64,000 nt of DNA, from the NCBI RefSeq assembly GCF_000935355.1, contig NZ_JXZC01000001.1, positions 1,364,001-1,428,000 of the forward strand, written 5' to 3'. This document shows, piece after piece, positions 35,865-44,312 of this stretch (its first letter is position 1; each line of letters opens with the position of its first letter). Both the position numbers and the translations under genes were made by a program. The DNA comes from Rossellomorea aquimaris. Lineage in GTDB: Bacteria; Bacillota; Bacilli; Bacillales; Bacillaceae_B. The notes beneath the pieces were generated by a model. That model made no database searches. It worked only from the letters and a program-made list of their open reading frames with translations, and was not told where the DNA came from.

Positions 35865-35905
35865 AACCTCCTCATAAGATAAAGAGAATTCTTTATGAGG
35901 AGGTT
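35865..35905 (+). other. 13-bp hairpin that buries the ribosome binding site of the Gly/Pro-rich gene
   Basis: AACCTCCTCATAA (35865-35877) pairs perfectly with TTATGAGGAGGTT (35893-35905). The 3' arm contains the AGGAGG that serves the gene starting at 35911. No T-run follows, so it is a poor terminator for ldh. An alternative inner pairing ATAAAG/CTTTAT competes with the long stem. Confidence 0.6.
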
Positions 35906-35910
35906 CTTCT

Positions 35911-36342
35911 ATGTACGATCACAGACAATTATTCCCTGGTTTTCCAGGCGGAGGAGGCGGCGGCTTTCCTGGATTCCCTGGAGGTGGCCAAGGTTCAGGT
36001 GGCGGCTTTCCCGGTTTTCCTGGTGGAGGACAAGGCGCCCCGAGCTCTCCACCACCTGCAGGCGGACAAAATCAACCACCACCCGGACCACCACCGAACT
36101 TCCAACCGCAAAAAACGGTGATGCAAGGAACCCAAGGTGGACCTAGTGTCTTTGCAGTAGATCCAGGTGCCATCAGGAGATGTTTATTCAGGTACACTTA
36201 TATTTGGTTAAGAAGAGATGCTTTCTGGTTCTATCCTGTCTTTGTCGGACGCCGTTCCATTGCCGGATGGAGATGGATCGGATTCACATGGGTTTACTTC
36301 GGTATCGACTTGGATAAAATTGAATCCTTTACGTGCGTGTAG
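35911..36342 (+). CDS. Gly/Pro-rich protein with FPGFPGGG repeats
   Basis: A 143-residue protein in two parts. Residues 8-70 are low complexity, with three FPGFPGGG-type repeats followed by a proline run (PPPAGGQNQPPPGPPPNFQPQK). Residues 78-143 are rich in aromatics and Arg (RRCLFRYTYIWLRRDAFWFY, GWRWIGFTWVYFGIDLDKI). There is no signal peptide. The composition resembles spore-coat or surface proteins of Bacillaceae, but I do not recognise a family. AGGAGG lies 7 bases before the ATG, inside a stable hairpin. The SIMPL gene follows within 8 bases, so the two are one unit. Confidence 0.75.
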   Translation: MYDHRQLFPGFPGGGGGGFPGFPGGGQGSGGGFPGFPGGGQGAPSSPPPAGGQNQPPPGPPPNFQPQKTVMQGTQGGPSVFAVDPGAIRRCLFRYTYIWLRRDAFWFYPVFVGRRSIAGWRWIGFTWVYFGIDLDKIESFTCV

Positions 36343-36350
36343 GACTGCTC

Positions 36351-37004
36351 ATGTATTCATATCCATACTATAGGACCGGCAACACCAATGGGACGATTAC
36401 TGTAACAGGTGAGCATACACTTTATGTAGATCCTGATCAAGCCATTGTCTCTATCGGCGTCGTCACTAAAGATGAAGAGCTTGAAGCGGCCCAAAGCCAG
36501 AACCAGCAACAATCGAGTAAAGTCATTCAATCCCTGTTAAACAATGGAGTGTCACAAAAGGATATCCAAACCACCACCTATCAAGTGTTCCCACAATACA
36601 ACTATGAGGACGGGAAGCAGATTTTCACAGGATATGAGGTTCGCCAAGTATTCAGGGTTACCATTCAGGACATTGAAAAAGTCGGGATGATTATTGATGA
36701 TGCTATAAAGAGCGGTGCGAATCGTGTAGAAAACATTTCATTTGTCAATTCAAATCCCATCGAATCTTATCAGCAGGCCCTTGCTATCGCATATCAAAAG
36801 GCCTATCAAAAAGCACTCACATTATCCAGCCAATCGGGGCAGCAGCTCAATCCCCAGCCAAAGTCCATCACAGAGCAATCAAGCCCAATCGTCACCCCCT
36901 TTATGACTACCGGATTTGTGAAAGCCGCTGAAGAAAGTACAGCCGTCCAGCCAGGACAAATTGCCGTCACAGCCATCCTGACAGTAGAATTTCATAGCAG
37001 CTAA
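36351..37004 (+). CDS. SIMPL (DUF541) domain protein
   Basis: A 217-residue protein with the SIMPL fold: GTITVTGEHTLYVDPDQAIVSIGVVT opens it, then VIQSLLNNGVSQKDIQTTTYQVFPQY and the C-terminal VTAILTVEFH. No clear signal peptide precedes the domain, unlike many Gram-negative relatives. Function unknown. I chose the ATG at 36351, after AGGA, over a GTG at 36333 that would overlap the preceding gene. It is cotranscribed with the Gly/Pro-rich gene. Confidence 0.82.
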   Translation: MYSYPYYRTGNTNGTITVTGEHTLYVDPDQAIVSIGVVTKDEELEAAQSQNQQQSSKVIQSLLNNGVSQKDIQTTTYQVFPQYNYEDGKQIFTGYEVRQVFRVTIQDIEKVGMIIDDAIKSGANRVENISFVNSNPIESYQQALAIAYQKAYQKALTLSSQSGQQLNPQPKSITEQSSPIVTPFMTTGFVKAAEESTAVQPGQIAVTAILTVEFHSS

Positions 37005-37009
37005 ACAAT

Positions 37010-37043
37010 AAACTGCCAAAGCAGATCACTACTTTGGCAGTTT
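37010..37043 (+). terminator. hairpin after the SIMPL gene
   Basis: AAACTGCCAAAG/CTTTGGCAGTTT, a 12-bp perfect stem just after the stop codon. The U-run is short (TTTGAATAAA). Confidence 0.6.
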
Positions 37044-37176
37044 GAATAAAGTGAAGGTGGACGGACCTTCAGGCTTTGTGTTTTATAAGAAGGGTTCTTC
37101 TTTTATGTATCAAAACCCTCTTCCCCCATGAAAATAGTAAAGAGCCCCTCCCCAGAACGAATGAGCTCTTCCTATC

Positions 37177-37716
37177 CTATCGACCAAACTTCAACTCAGG
37201 ATTCACCACATGTGCTGCCACTTTTTCAGCAGACGCAACCACTTCATCGTCACTCATCATTCGAACCCCATGCTCTACATAAGCAGGCAAGAAAGTCATT
37301 CCCGTTAAGTTGGCAGTAGCCTGCAGTGGTTTCAGCAGTTCACTCATTGAGTAGTGATTAAAGCCTCCTGATCGGTAAGCTCCGCCCGGACCACCGGTTG
37401 AAGTCACGACTAAGAATTCTTTTCCGTGAAGCTTCGTCCCCTCTGCCCCATAAGCCCATCCATATTCTAACACCTTATCCTGCCATTCTTTCAACATCGC
37501 CGGTGTGCTGTACCAGAAGAATGGAAATTGGAAGACGATTCGGTCATGTTCCAATAAAAGATTTTGTTCTCTCTTAACATCAATGTTCATGTTCGGATAC
37601 TCTTTATATAAGTCATGCACAGTAACGTTCTCTTCCTTTTCCAAACGTTCTGACCAGGCTTTGTTCATTGTTGATTCTTGTAAATCTGGATGTCCTACTA
37701 AAACTAGTGTTTTCAA
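37177..37716 (-). CDS. flavodoxin-fold NAD(P)H oxidoreductase (YwrO/KefF-like)
   Basis: A 179-residue FMN quinone reductase. It begins KTLVLVGHPDLQESTMNKAW, with IVFQFPFFWYSTPAMLKEWQDKVL and the GGPGGAYRSGGFNHYS loop that binds FMN and substrate. AAGGAG lies 8 bases before a TTG at 37716, the most likely start; the GTG nine bases upstream overlaps that site. Two MarR-type palindromes sit in its promoter region, and the MarR gene lies just upstream on the same strand. It is likely induced by an electrophile. Confidence 0.88.
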   Translation of the reverse strand: MKTLVLVGHPDLQESTMNKAWSERLEKEENVTVHDLYKEYPNMNIDVKREQNLLLEHDRIVFQFPFFWYSTPAMLKEWQDKVLEYGWAYGAEGTKLHGKEFLVVTSTGGPGGAYRSGGFNHYSMSELLKPLQATANLTGMTFLPAYVEHGVRMMSDDEVVASAEKVAAHVVNPELKFGR

Positions 37717-37730
37717 TTCAATCACTCCTT

Positions 37731-37775
37731 ATTTGTATGTACAAATAATATCATCATTTGTTTGTACATACAAAT
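37731..37775. promoter_or_regulatory. two MarR-type operators before the oxidoreductase
   Basis: ATTTGTATGTACAAAT (37731-37746) and ATTTGTTTGTACATACAAAT (37756-37775) share the core TTTGTA-n-TACAAAT. A third copy precedes the marR gene itself, so this regulator probably controls both. Confidence 0.7.
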
Positions 37776-37791
37776 ATAACATTAAAAAATT

Positions 37792-38217
37792 TTATTTTTT
37801 ATTTTCCAATATCGAATTTGCTTCGTTCACATCACGCGTCAGCTTCCGGGCCTGTTCCTCACCCATGATTTCAGCATAGCGTTTAAACAGGTTCTTCCAG
37901 CACTGAGAAATGTCATCCTGCATGCTATAGCCTTTGTCCGTCAGGGCAATGATTGCTAGCTTTCCTTTGTTCTTTCGTGTAACAAGTCCCTTCATTTCTA
38001 ATTTATCTACAAATCGGGTACTTGTTGAAGGAGCGATATTTAAAGCTCCACTAAGCTCTTTTTGTGTTAGACCGTCTTTATCCTTTAAGGTCATCAACAA
38101 AAATGCATAAGTGGGAGACAAACCGATTGGGGCAAACTCTTCCTCCGCCATCTTGTTCATCATTCTTGCCAAGTGATTGGCAGAGAAATAGAGACAGTTA
38201 CAGAATTGATCTTCCAC
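37792..38217 (-). CDS. MarR-family repressor
   Basis: A 141-residue winged-helix regulator. The DNA-binding region is GLTQKELSGALNIAPSTSTRFVDKLEMKGLVTRKNK. The N-terminus carries two cysteines (QFCNCLYF) that could sense electrophiles; a third lies in the C-terminal helix. GGAGG lies 9 bases before a GTG at 38217; a longer frame to 38265 overlaps the operator. Palindromes upstream of itself and of the oxidoreductase gene indicate autoregulation and local control. Confidence 0.87.
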   Translation of the reverse strand: MEDQFCNCLYFSANHLARMMNKMAEEEFAPIGLSPTYAFLLMTLKDKDGLTQKELSGALNIAPSTSTRFVDKLEMKGLVTRKNKGKLAIIALTDKGYSMQDDISQCWKNLFKRYAEIMGEEQARKLTRDVNEANSILENKK

Positions 38218-38238
38218 TATCCTCGACCTCCGTTTATG

Positions 38239-38253
38239 TTTGTATGTACAAAC
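38239..38253. promoter_or_regulatory. MarR-type operator upstream of marR
   Basis: TTTGTATGTACAAAC repeats the core found before the oxidoreductase gene, 22 bases before the marR start codon. This is the expected position for autorepression. Confidence 0.7.
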
Positions 38254-38289
38254 TACATCAGTCATGAGTATTTGTCAATGGTTTCCACT

Positions 38290-39096
38290 CTACTCACCCA
38301 GGGAATTCGATTTACGGCTGCATGCTTCCATTGCCGTTAAAATGGCTCCTTTAAAATTATTTTTCTCCAGAGCTGACACTGCTTCTATCGTTGCTCCGCC
38401 CGGTGAACAAACGGCATCCTTCAGTTCCCCTGGATGAGTGCCCGTTTCAAGGACCATTTTCGCCGCTCCAAGTACAGCCTGTGATGCCAGCTGGTAGGCT
38501 AGATTTCTCGGGATGCCCTCGAGAACGGCTCCATCAGCGAGTGCTTCTATGAACATAAATACATATGCAGGAGATGATCCGCTAACAGCAGGAATGGCAT
38601 TCATCAAGCCTTCTTCCACTTTCTCAGCCTTTCCGAAGCTTTCTAAAATAGCTCGCACAGCTTCGAGATCCACTTCTTTTACTTCCTCATTCACACAATA
38701 GGCTGTCATGCCTTCCCCGACAAGAGACGGTGTATTAGGCATGGTCCGGACGATTTTCATCGATTTAGAAAGCTGATTCTCCATCCATTCAATCGTGATT
38801 CCCGCTGCAATGGTAATGATGATGGCATCCTCTTTCAAAGAATCCTTTATCGATTCGATAATGCTTTGATATTGGTCAGGTTTCACTGATAAAAACACAA
38901 TGTCTGAAAAGGCTGCTACGCTTTTATTATCTCTCGTAACACCTACTCCAAATTCACCTGCTACTTTTTCCAGCGTCTCTTCGGTTCTGGCACTTGCTTT
39001 AACCGAACGTTTATCAACTAAACCGGACTGCAATATTCCACCCATGATCGCTTGTGCCATATTTCCACACCCTATAAATCCAATGGTTTTATCCAT
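38290..39096 (-). CDS. proC: pyrroline-5-carboxylate reductase
   Basis: A 268-residue NAD(P)H enzyme making proline, the last biosynthetic step. The Rossmann motif is IGFIGCGNMAQAIMGGIL (residues 4-21). VRTMPNTPSLVGEGMTAY and the family signature PAVSGSSPAYVFMFIEALADGAVLEGIPR are intact, as is SPGGATIEAVSALE. AGAGGTGG precedes the ATG. Bacillus species carry several paralogs (ProG, ProH, ProI); which one this is cannot be told from sequence. A MarR-like half-matched site lies 17 bases upstream of the start codon. Confidence 0.93.
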   Translation of the reverse strand: MDKTIGFIGCGNMAQAIMGGILQSGLVDKRSVKASARTEETLEKVAGEFGVGVTRDNKSVAAFSDIVFLSVKPDQYQSIIESIKDSLKEDAIIITIAAGITIEWMENQLSKSMKIVRTMPNTPSLVGEGMTAYCVNEEVKEVDLEAVRAILESFGKAEKVEEGLMNAIPAVSGSSPAYVFMFIEALADGAVLEGIPRNLAYQLASQAVLGAAKMVLETGTHPGELKDAVCSPGGATIEAVSALEKNNFKGAILTAMEACSRKSNSLGE

Positions 39097-39214
39097 TTTT
39101 CCACCTCTTCAGTTTGTATGTAAATAGTCTTTAGCATCATATCAAATTTATCTCCAAATATAAAATGAACGGCATTTAAAAAGGTTCAAAGGAGAAATCC
39201 TTCAAACCTTTCCA

Positions 39215-39418
39215 TCATTCCACCAGCTTCCCGCAATGGGGACAAAGAGATTTTTGATAATCCTTTGGAATCTTCCTGTGACAATGATTGCATGTCTTCA
39301 CATACACAGGCTGATCAAATAAATCCTCAGACATACCATACCCACTCTTATAGGTCGTCCTCATAAGCCGGACTAATAATCCGATGATCACACCTGTCAT
39401 AAGGAGTGCCCAAATCAT
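39215..39418 (-). CDS. small membrane protein with zinc ribbon
   Basis: A 67-residue protein: one N-terminal membrane helix (MIWALLMTGVIIGLLVRLM), then a cytoplasmic zinc ribbon with two Cys pairs (CNHCHRKIP and CPHCGKLVE). Its start ATG overlaps the stop codon of the kinase-like gene by 4 bases, so the two are translationally coupled. Function unknown. Confidence 0.8.
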   Translation of the reverse strand: MIWALLMTGVIIGLLVRLMRTTYKSGYGMSEDLFDQPVYVKTCNHCHRKIPKDYQKSLCPHCGKLVE

Positions 39419-40437
39419 TCCGCTCTCGCTTTTTCAAGAATTTCACCGTAGTCCAGATCAACGATTGGCTCATCTTTGAGCAATCTGTCCCTGACCTGAG
39501 AAAGAAGCGACTCTTCGACCTCCGATAAATTCTCAAGATCCCACTTTTTATGAAAAACAGAATACAGTGTTAAATCCCTGAGCAGCAGGAAATGAGGGAT
39601 TCGGCCCACCCACTCTTCTTCTAAATCACACTCTGTCAGATATCCTTTTAAAAATGAAACGAGAAACTTTCTGCCAAATTCACTGCGGATATCTAAGTTC
39701 TCATTACGAAACTTCCACCATACGGAGTAGTAAAGTGGAATGGCGACGTCACTTATAAAAAAGAACTGTGTACTATCATCAAAGTCAAACACATGAATAG
39801 TACCCTCATCATAAAAAAAGTTCCCTGGATGGATGTCTGAGTGAATCAGTCCAAAGGTATCTTTCGTTTCCTCATAGCTTTTGATCGTTTTTTTATTTAT
39901 CTCACCTTTTTCAATGATGTACTCATCTTTCACAGGAGATAAATACTTCTCATAATTCAACACATCATCCTCTTCCCAGCGGTCACGACGATCTTCACCC
40001 TGGACATATTCTTTTGTCACCCGATGCATATGTCCGGTGACTTTCCCCCATTTGTAGAAAAGTTCCTCATCGAACAATGGATCAATTATTTTAACCGGAC
40101 TGCCTGGGGCTTTATGAAACAAACACACATAGAAATACGTGTCTTCTGCTTTGATCACTTCTACGAGCTTTCCTTTATCAGATTGATTGACTAATGATAC
40201 ATTCACTCCGTGTTTATGTAGGTAGTTAATCCACTTCAGTTCTGCTGTCACTTCTCTTTCTGATCGATGAGAGCAGTGGGTGAGGCGGAGGATATAAGGG
40301 GTGTCTCCCTTATGCACCTCATACACATAATTTTCAAAGTCTCCGAGTTTCTTCGCTTTGGCAGTGTTACAGCCATATCGTGAGGCTGCTTCCGCCAATA
40401 CCCCTTCTGTAAAAAGTTCTTCAATCCATTTTTCCAT
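39415..40437 (-). CDS. APH-type phosphotransferase family protein
   Basis: A 340-residue protein-kinase-like small-molecule kinase. The Brenner-type motif is GLIHSDIHPGNFFYD with catalytic Asp, followed by IHVFDFDDSTQ (metal-binding Asp). The N-lobe is GDFENYVYEVHKGDTPYILRLTH. Relatives phosphorylate choline, homoserine, aminoglycosides and others; the substrate here is unknown. GGAGAAGG precedes the ATG. It is followed, with coupling, by the zinc-ribbon gene. Confidence 0.85.
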   Translation of the reverse strand: MEKWIEELFTEGVLAEAASRYGCNTAKAKKLGDFENYVYEVHKGDTPYILRLTHCSHRSEREVTAELKWINYLHKHGVNVSLVNQSDKGKLVEVIKAEDTYFYVCLFHKAPGSPVKIIDPLFDEELFYKWGKVTGHMHRVTKEYVQGEDRRDRWEEDDVLNYEKYLSPVKDEYIIEKGEINKKTIKSYEETKDTFGLIHSDIHPGNFFYDEGTIHVFDFDDSTQFFFISDVAIPLYYSVWWKFRNENLDIRSEFGRKFLVSFLKGYLTECDLEEEWVGRIPHFLLLRDLTLYSVFHKKWDLENLSEVEESLLSQVRDRLLKDEPIVDLDYGEILEKARAE

Positions 40438-40448
40438 CGAACCTTCTC

Positions 40449-40769
40449 CTACTCTACTAAAGTATTGGATTCTTTTCTCAGGAGAGCCACTCGATACGGA
40501 TACAGTTCTGCTGTCATGATCCCCTCTTTCACGGCGGGATCTTCCTGCATGAAAGCCCTGGCTTTTTCCCCATCTTCCACTTCAAAAATAACGATTCCAA
40601 AAGCATTTTCTTCTTCATTTAAAGTTCTGCCGGCAAGGATCACCTCTCCGGAGCCCGTAAGCTCCTTCAGCCTCTCAAAATGACGTTGTACAATCCCCTC
40701 ATCCACGGTTGTCCAATTTTCTTCTTTATGTAAGCGCGGGATGAGCTTTAAAACATAGATAAATTCCAT
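40449..40769 (-). CDS. YciI family protein
   Basis: A 106-residue ferredoxin-like alpha/beta barrel protein of the YciI family (FERLKELTGSGEVILAGRTL, AFGIVIFEVEDGEKARAFMQEDPAVKEGIMTAELYPYRVAL). His30 (VQRHFERL) and the Asp in EDPAVKEG match the conserved pair proposed as catalytic. AAGGAGG precedes the ATG at 40769, whereas longer readings cross the neighbouring hydrolase and its terminator. It lies 11 bases upstream of the kinase-like gene. Confidence 0.8.
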   Translation of the reverse strand: MEFIYVLKLIPRLHKEENWTTVDEGIVQRHFERLKELTGSGEVILAGRTLNEEENAFGIVIFEVEDGEKARAFMQEDPAVKEGIMTAELYPYRVALLRKESNTLVE

Positions 40770-40838
40770 CTGTATCGAACCTCCTTCTTCTCTATATATA
40801 CTACCTCCCTTAACAGGATTCCTCCATCTTGACATGTA

Positions 40839-40868
40839 AAAAAGCTGTTGAGCGTGCTCAACAGCTTT
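40839..40868 (-). terminator. terminator of the alpha/beta hydrolase
   Basis: AAAGCTGTTGAGC and GCTCAACAGCTTT form a 13-bp stem with a 2-base interval, followed on the minus strand by six T residues. Confidence 0.85.
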
Positions 40869-40884
40869 CATGATAAAAATGGAA

Positions 40885-41628
40885 TCAATGTTCTCTGATC
40901 CATTCATCCATCGTCCGTATGATTTCATCCTGCTGCTCCCAAGATGGAATATCCGCTTCCAGATCTCCCTTTTGCGGACCATACATTCCGAAGCCTGCAT
41001 GATTTCCCCCTTCAATTTCGTGGTAAACCGTTGATGGTGGCAATAACTTTTTACTTTCTTCAATATCATCCCCTGTAGTAAGCCCATCATTCTCGGCAAA
41101 GATGCTGAGGAAAGGAACATCACTAGAGGAAAAATCCGCTGAGTTTGTCGGATAGGAAGCCAGGAAAATGACCCCTTTTACCACATCCTGATGATCATAC
41201 GCGTATGAAGCAGCTGCAACGCCACCTAATGAGTGACCTGACACATACCAATCAAGCTTCTCATCAATACCGTTTATGATCTTTTCAGCCTCGTCAACAC
41301 CAAGAAAAGCGATATGAAGGGGCATCCTTGGAATGACGACGGTATATCCCTTCTCAGAAAGTGACTTACCTAAATACCCGTAGGCCTCGACCTCCACCTT
41401 TGCTCCTGGATATATAATGAGCCCTTTGCCGTTAGACTCTCGGCTATCAAAAATAAGCCAGTCGTTTTTTTCTTGAATCAATGGATCCTCTTTGATTCTG
41501 ATTGTCTTCATTACCTCTTCTGTAGCTGAATATGTCTGTTCTGACCAAACATAAAATCCGAGGCCACCTACAACTAAAATCCCCAGAAGAACAACTACAG
41601 TCCATTTGAGTAGCTTTTGCACAGGCAT
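40885..41628 (-). CDS. membrane-anchored alpha/beta hydrolase
   Basis: About 247 residues. One N-terminal membrane helix (LLKWTVVVLLGILVVGGLGFYVW) anchors an extracytoplasmic alpha/beta hydrolase domain. The nucleophile elbow is SGHSLGGVAA, the acid region FLSIFAENDGLTT, and the His GGNHAGFGMYG. Relatives are dienelactone-hydrolase-like esterases; substrate unknown. Start is uncertain: ATG at 41628 overlaps the AAAGGTG site, and a GTG at 41622 is better spaced. Single-gene unit. Confidence 0.82.
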   Translation of the reverse strand: MPVQKLLKWTVVVLLGILVVGGLGFYVWSEQTYSATEEVMKTIRIKEDPLIQEKNDWLIFDSRESNGKGLIIYPGAKVEVEAYGYLGKSLSEKGYTVVIPRMPLHIAFLGVDEAEKIINGIDEKLDWYVSGHSLGGVAAASYAYDHQDVVKGVIFLASYPTNSADFSSSDVPFLSIFAENDGLTTGDDIEESKKLLPPSTVYHEIEGGNHAGFGMYGPQKGDLEADIPSWEQQDEIIRTMDEWIREH

Positions 41629-41683
41629 CACCTTTTTTGCTTCTAGTATACTCCTCTAACCTGATTTTTTCTTTTATGAATGC

Positions 41684-42400
41684 TCAGTTAAAGAAATCAG
41701 GATAGGTATGAATATCAGGTGTTTTCACAATATGGATTTCTTTCCTTGCATTGATGGAGGCATAGAATACCTCATCGATTGAAGTGAAGCCCGCTTTTTC
41801 TATTTCCCCCCATACCCACTTTTCCTCCACGTTTAATTTATCTAAAACGCTGGTATGCAGTACTCCATCTACAATAAGGGGGTATGCAAGGCTCGATCGC
41901 TTCATGATTCCTGCGTCTTCAGCTGTAACTGTTTGCTTTGAAGGCATCTTATGAATCGATAAACTTCCGTTCGGCTCAATGATTCCTATTTGCACATCTT
42001 CCAGTAGAAAAACTTCTTTTTCCCGAAGGAGCATCAAGATATTATCAATTGTATAACCAGTTTTCTTTAATTCTTTTTTTAGAATCTGACCGTTTTCAAT
42101 GACAACAGTAGGTTCAAAGGAAAGAAGTTTTCCCATTTTTCGCGAGGAAATTTTCATTTTGGTCAAGATTTTTTGTAGTATACCAATCAGAATCATTGCC
42201 ACGATCGTATGGATATGATTAATGTCAGGATCCGCTATATCAGCTCCTACGACAGAACCGAATACGAGTACCACTAAAAAATCAAATACCGGCAATTCCC
42301 CAATCGATCGCTTTCCCATATATAATGTGACAAAAATCATAAATGGAAGAATTGTAAAGATCCTTAATCCTACGATACCTAAGTCTTTAATATCTACCAA
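41684..42400 (-). CDS. DUF421 family membrane protein (YetF-like)
   Basis: A 238-residue protein with three N-terminal membrane helices (LRIFTILPFMIFVTLYMGKRSIGEL, FDFLVVLVFGSVVGADIADP, IHTIVAMILIGILQKIL). The DUF421 cytoplasmic domain follows (GKLLSFEPTVVIENGQILKKELKKTGYTIDNILMLLREKEV). B. subtilis has several paralogs including YetF. It starts at TTG, with AAGGA 11 bases upstream. Function unclear. Confidence 0.87.
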   Translation of the reverse strand: MVDIKDLGIVGLRIFTILPFMIFVTLYMGKRSIGELPVFDFLVVLVFGSVVGADIADPDINHIHTIVAMILIGILQKILTKMKISSRKMGKLLSFEPTVVIENGQILKKELKKTGYTIDNILMLLREKEVFLLEDVQIGIIEPNGSLSIHKMPSKQTVTAEDAGIMKRSSLAYPLIVDGVLHTSVLDKLNVEEKWVWGEIEKAGFTSIDEVFYASINARKEIHIVKTPDIHTYPDFFN

Positions 42401-42478
42401 CGCAACTCAAATCCTTTATGTGTCAATTAAGGATAGCTTTCCCTATCACACATCAATCATGAAGGCTTTTTCCAATTA

Positions 42479-42512
42479 TAAAAAAGAACCAACCGTTTAG
42501 GCTGGTTCTTTT
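42479..42512 (-). terminator. terminator of the STAS gene
   Basis: AAAAGAACCAGCC ... GGTTGGTTCTTTT on the minus strand, ending in TTTTTTAT. It begins at the stop codon of the STAS gene. Confidence 0.8.
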
Positions 42513-43002
42513 ACTCATTTATCTTTTGAAATGTAAGGTTCTTTTCCCTCATTAAGTACTGCAAAGCTGTACGGAATGTCAAGAAGCTTTTGATACTGTG
42601 AAGCTCCCTTACACCTGAATTGATCATCACTCGAGTCAGAGACGGGGTAAATCCGACAAAGAGGGTTTCGATCCCCATTAAGCTGACAGATTTTTCTATA
42701 TTGTGGATGTAAGTACCGAAGATGTCAATTTCGCCGATTTCTTTTTCTGATATGGCTGAGAAGTCTACAATGATTGTGTTAATATCCTCTCCATACGATA
42801 CATCCAATATTTTTGAAATGATTTTTTCAAACCGCTCTGGGCTCAGTCTGCCCGTAATCGGGATCAAGATCGTTTCCGGGATGATGGATGGGATGATGGG
42901 GGCAGAGATCTCCATGATTAGCTGCTCTGATTGAGCAAGCTGTTCTTTCAATTCTTTAATTTCCTGCTTTAATTGTTGAGTTTCTTGACCTTCAGTTATC
43001 AT
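42511..43002 (-). CDS. STAS-domain protein (RsbR-like C-terminal half)
   Basis: A 163-residue protein. A coiled-coil segment (residues 5-33, QETQQLKQEIKELKEQLAQSEQLIMEI) leads into a STAS domain resembling the RsbR family of stressosome proteins (ISAPIIPSIIPETILIPITGRLSPERFEKI, TIIVDFSAISEKEIGEIDIFGTYI). It lacks the N-terminal globin-like sensor of RsbR, as stand-alone paralogs do. GTGAGG lies 6 bases before the ATG at 43002. No kinase or RsbS gene adjoins it, so a stressosome role is inference. Confidence 0.82.
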   Translation of the reverse strand: MITEGQETQQLKQEIKELKEQLAQSEQLIMEISAPIIPSIIPETILIPITGRLSPERFEKIISKILDVSYGEDINTIIVDFSAISEKEIGEIDIFGTYIHNIEKSVSLMGIETLFVGFTPSLTRVMINSGVRELHSIKSFLTFRTALQYLMREKNLTFQKINE

Positions 43003-43116
43003 GATAAACCTCACCACTTATAGAATGTTTTTAAAAGTACCTTTCTCTATTCTAGCATTTTGCATACAGAATAGCCTAATTTTTTAATATGTAAGCAGAT
43101 AAGTAGATGACAATGA

Positions 43117-43141
43117 AAAACCAGCCTCATCGGCTGGTTTT
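43117..43141 (-). terminator. yhbH terminator
   Basis: AAAACCAGCC/GGCTGGTTTT stem with a 5-base loop and a U-run on the minus strand. It begins 2 bases after the yhbH stop codon. Confidence 0.85.
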
Positions 43142-43142
43142 C

Positions 43143-44312
43143 TCATGCGAATGCTTTGTCCTGTTCCTTGTGGAAGAAACTTTTCATTGCGTGGAACACA
43201 TCGGCTTTTTGTTTGAGAATATAGTAGCGGAAATCGTCGTTTTTAATGTTCTTGTAGGCTGACATGAGAGTGGAATGACGGTTATACTGATTTACTTCCC
43301 CGTATCCAAACATGCTGGATACTTTCATTAATTCTTCTACAAGCTTGACACATCTCACGTTATCAGACGTTAGATTATCTCCATCAGAGAAGTGGAACGG
43401 ATAGATGTTGTAGCGGCTCGGTGTGTACTTTCCATCGATGAGTTCCAACGCTTTACGATAAGCTGATGAACAGATGGTTCCTCCGCTTTCCCCTTTGGAG
43501 AAGAAATGCTCTTCTGACACCACTTTGGCTTCGGTATGATGTGCGATGAATTCAATTTCAACGGTTTCATATTTAGTGCGTAAGAAGCGGGTCATCCAGA
43601 AGAAAAAGCTTCGTGCCATATATTTCTCCCATACTCCCATACTTCCACTCGTATCCATCATGGCCAATACGACCGCTTTGGATTCAGGTTTCAACACTTC
43701 ATTCCATGTTCTGAATTTCAAGTCTTCTGTATAGATCGGATGAAAGCTTGGTGCTCCTTTCATGGCATTCCTCTTAAAGGCAGACATCATCGTTTTCTTT
43801 TTATCTATATTCCCCATTAGGCCTGTTTTGCGGATATCGTTGAATTCAATGTGCTCGACGGTTTGAACATCTTGCTCCTTCTTCTTTAGGTTCGGAAGTT
43901 CCAATTGGCTAAATAAGGCTTCTTCAATCTCCAGCATCGACACTTCTGCTTCATAGTAATCTTCACCGGCTTTATCTCCGGCCCCTTGACCTTTTCCAGG
44001 ACCCTGCTGCTGTGGTGAGCCGTCTCTTGCAATGACGTCACCTACCTGACTCTCACCGTCTCCCTGCCCGACATGTTTATTCTTATCATAGTTGTAACGA
44101 ATTTTATATTCATCTAAAGAACGAATCGGGATCTTGACGACGTCTCGACCATTGGACATGACAATGTTTTCTTCCGTAATCAAATCAGGTAAGTTATTTC
44201 GAATCGCATCCTGTACCTTCTCTTGATGTCTTTGTTGATCATCGTGACCTTTGCGGTGGAGGGCCCAATCTTCCTTGGAAATGACAAACTGATGATTATC
44301 CATTTGACTCAA
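43143..44312 (-). CDS. yhbH: sporulation-associated protein YhbH (DUF444)
   Basis: A 389-residue soluble protein. After a charged N-terminal region with a Gly/Gln-rich linker (about 100-115), a von Willebrand A-like domain carries the metal-ion site (MMDTSGSMG, near residue 223). It is a partner of PrkA in spore formers, and prkA lies upstream on the same strand. In B. subtilis the two genes are adjacent; here two small genes lie between them. Exact biochemical role unknown. Confidence 0.92.
   Translation of the reverse strand: MSQMDNHQFVISKEDWALHRKGHDDQQRHQEKVQDAIRNNLPDLITEENIVMSNGRDVVKIPIRSLDEYKIRYNYDKNKHVGQGDGESQVGDVIARDGSPQQQGPGKGQGAGDKAGEDYYEAEVSMLEIEEALFSQLELPNLKKKEQDVQTVEHIEFNDIRKTGLMGNIDKKKTMMSAFKRNAMKGAPSFHPIYTEDLKFRTWNEVLKPESKAVVLAMMDTSGSMGVWEKYMARSFFFWMTRFLRTKYETVEIEFIAHHTEAKVVSEEHFFSKGESGGTICSSAYRKALELIDGKYTPSRYNIYPFHFSDGDNLTSDNVRCVKLVEELMKVSSMFGYGEVNQYNRHSTLMSAYKNIKNDDFRYYILKQKADVFHAMKSFFHKEQDKAFA

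Noticed and set aside
35895-36146. Arg-rich 83-codon frame overlapping the Gly/Pro-rich gene
   Set aside because: It is an out-of-phase reading of GGN-rich codons; the in-phase frame has the ribosome site.
40770-41123. N-terminal extension of the YciI protein
   Set aside because: The extension crosses a terminator and the hydrolase gene in another frame; a strong ribosome site marks the start at 40769.
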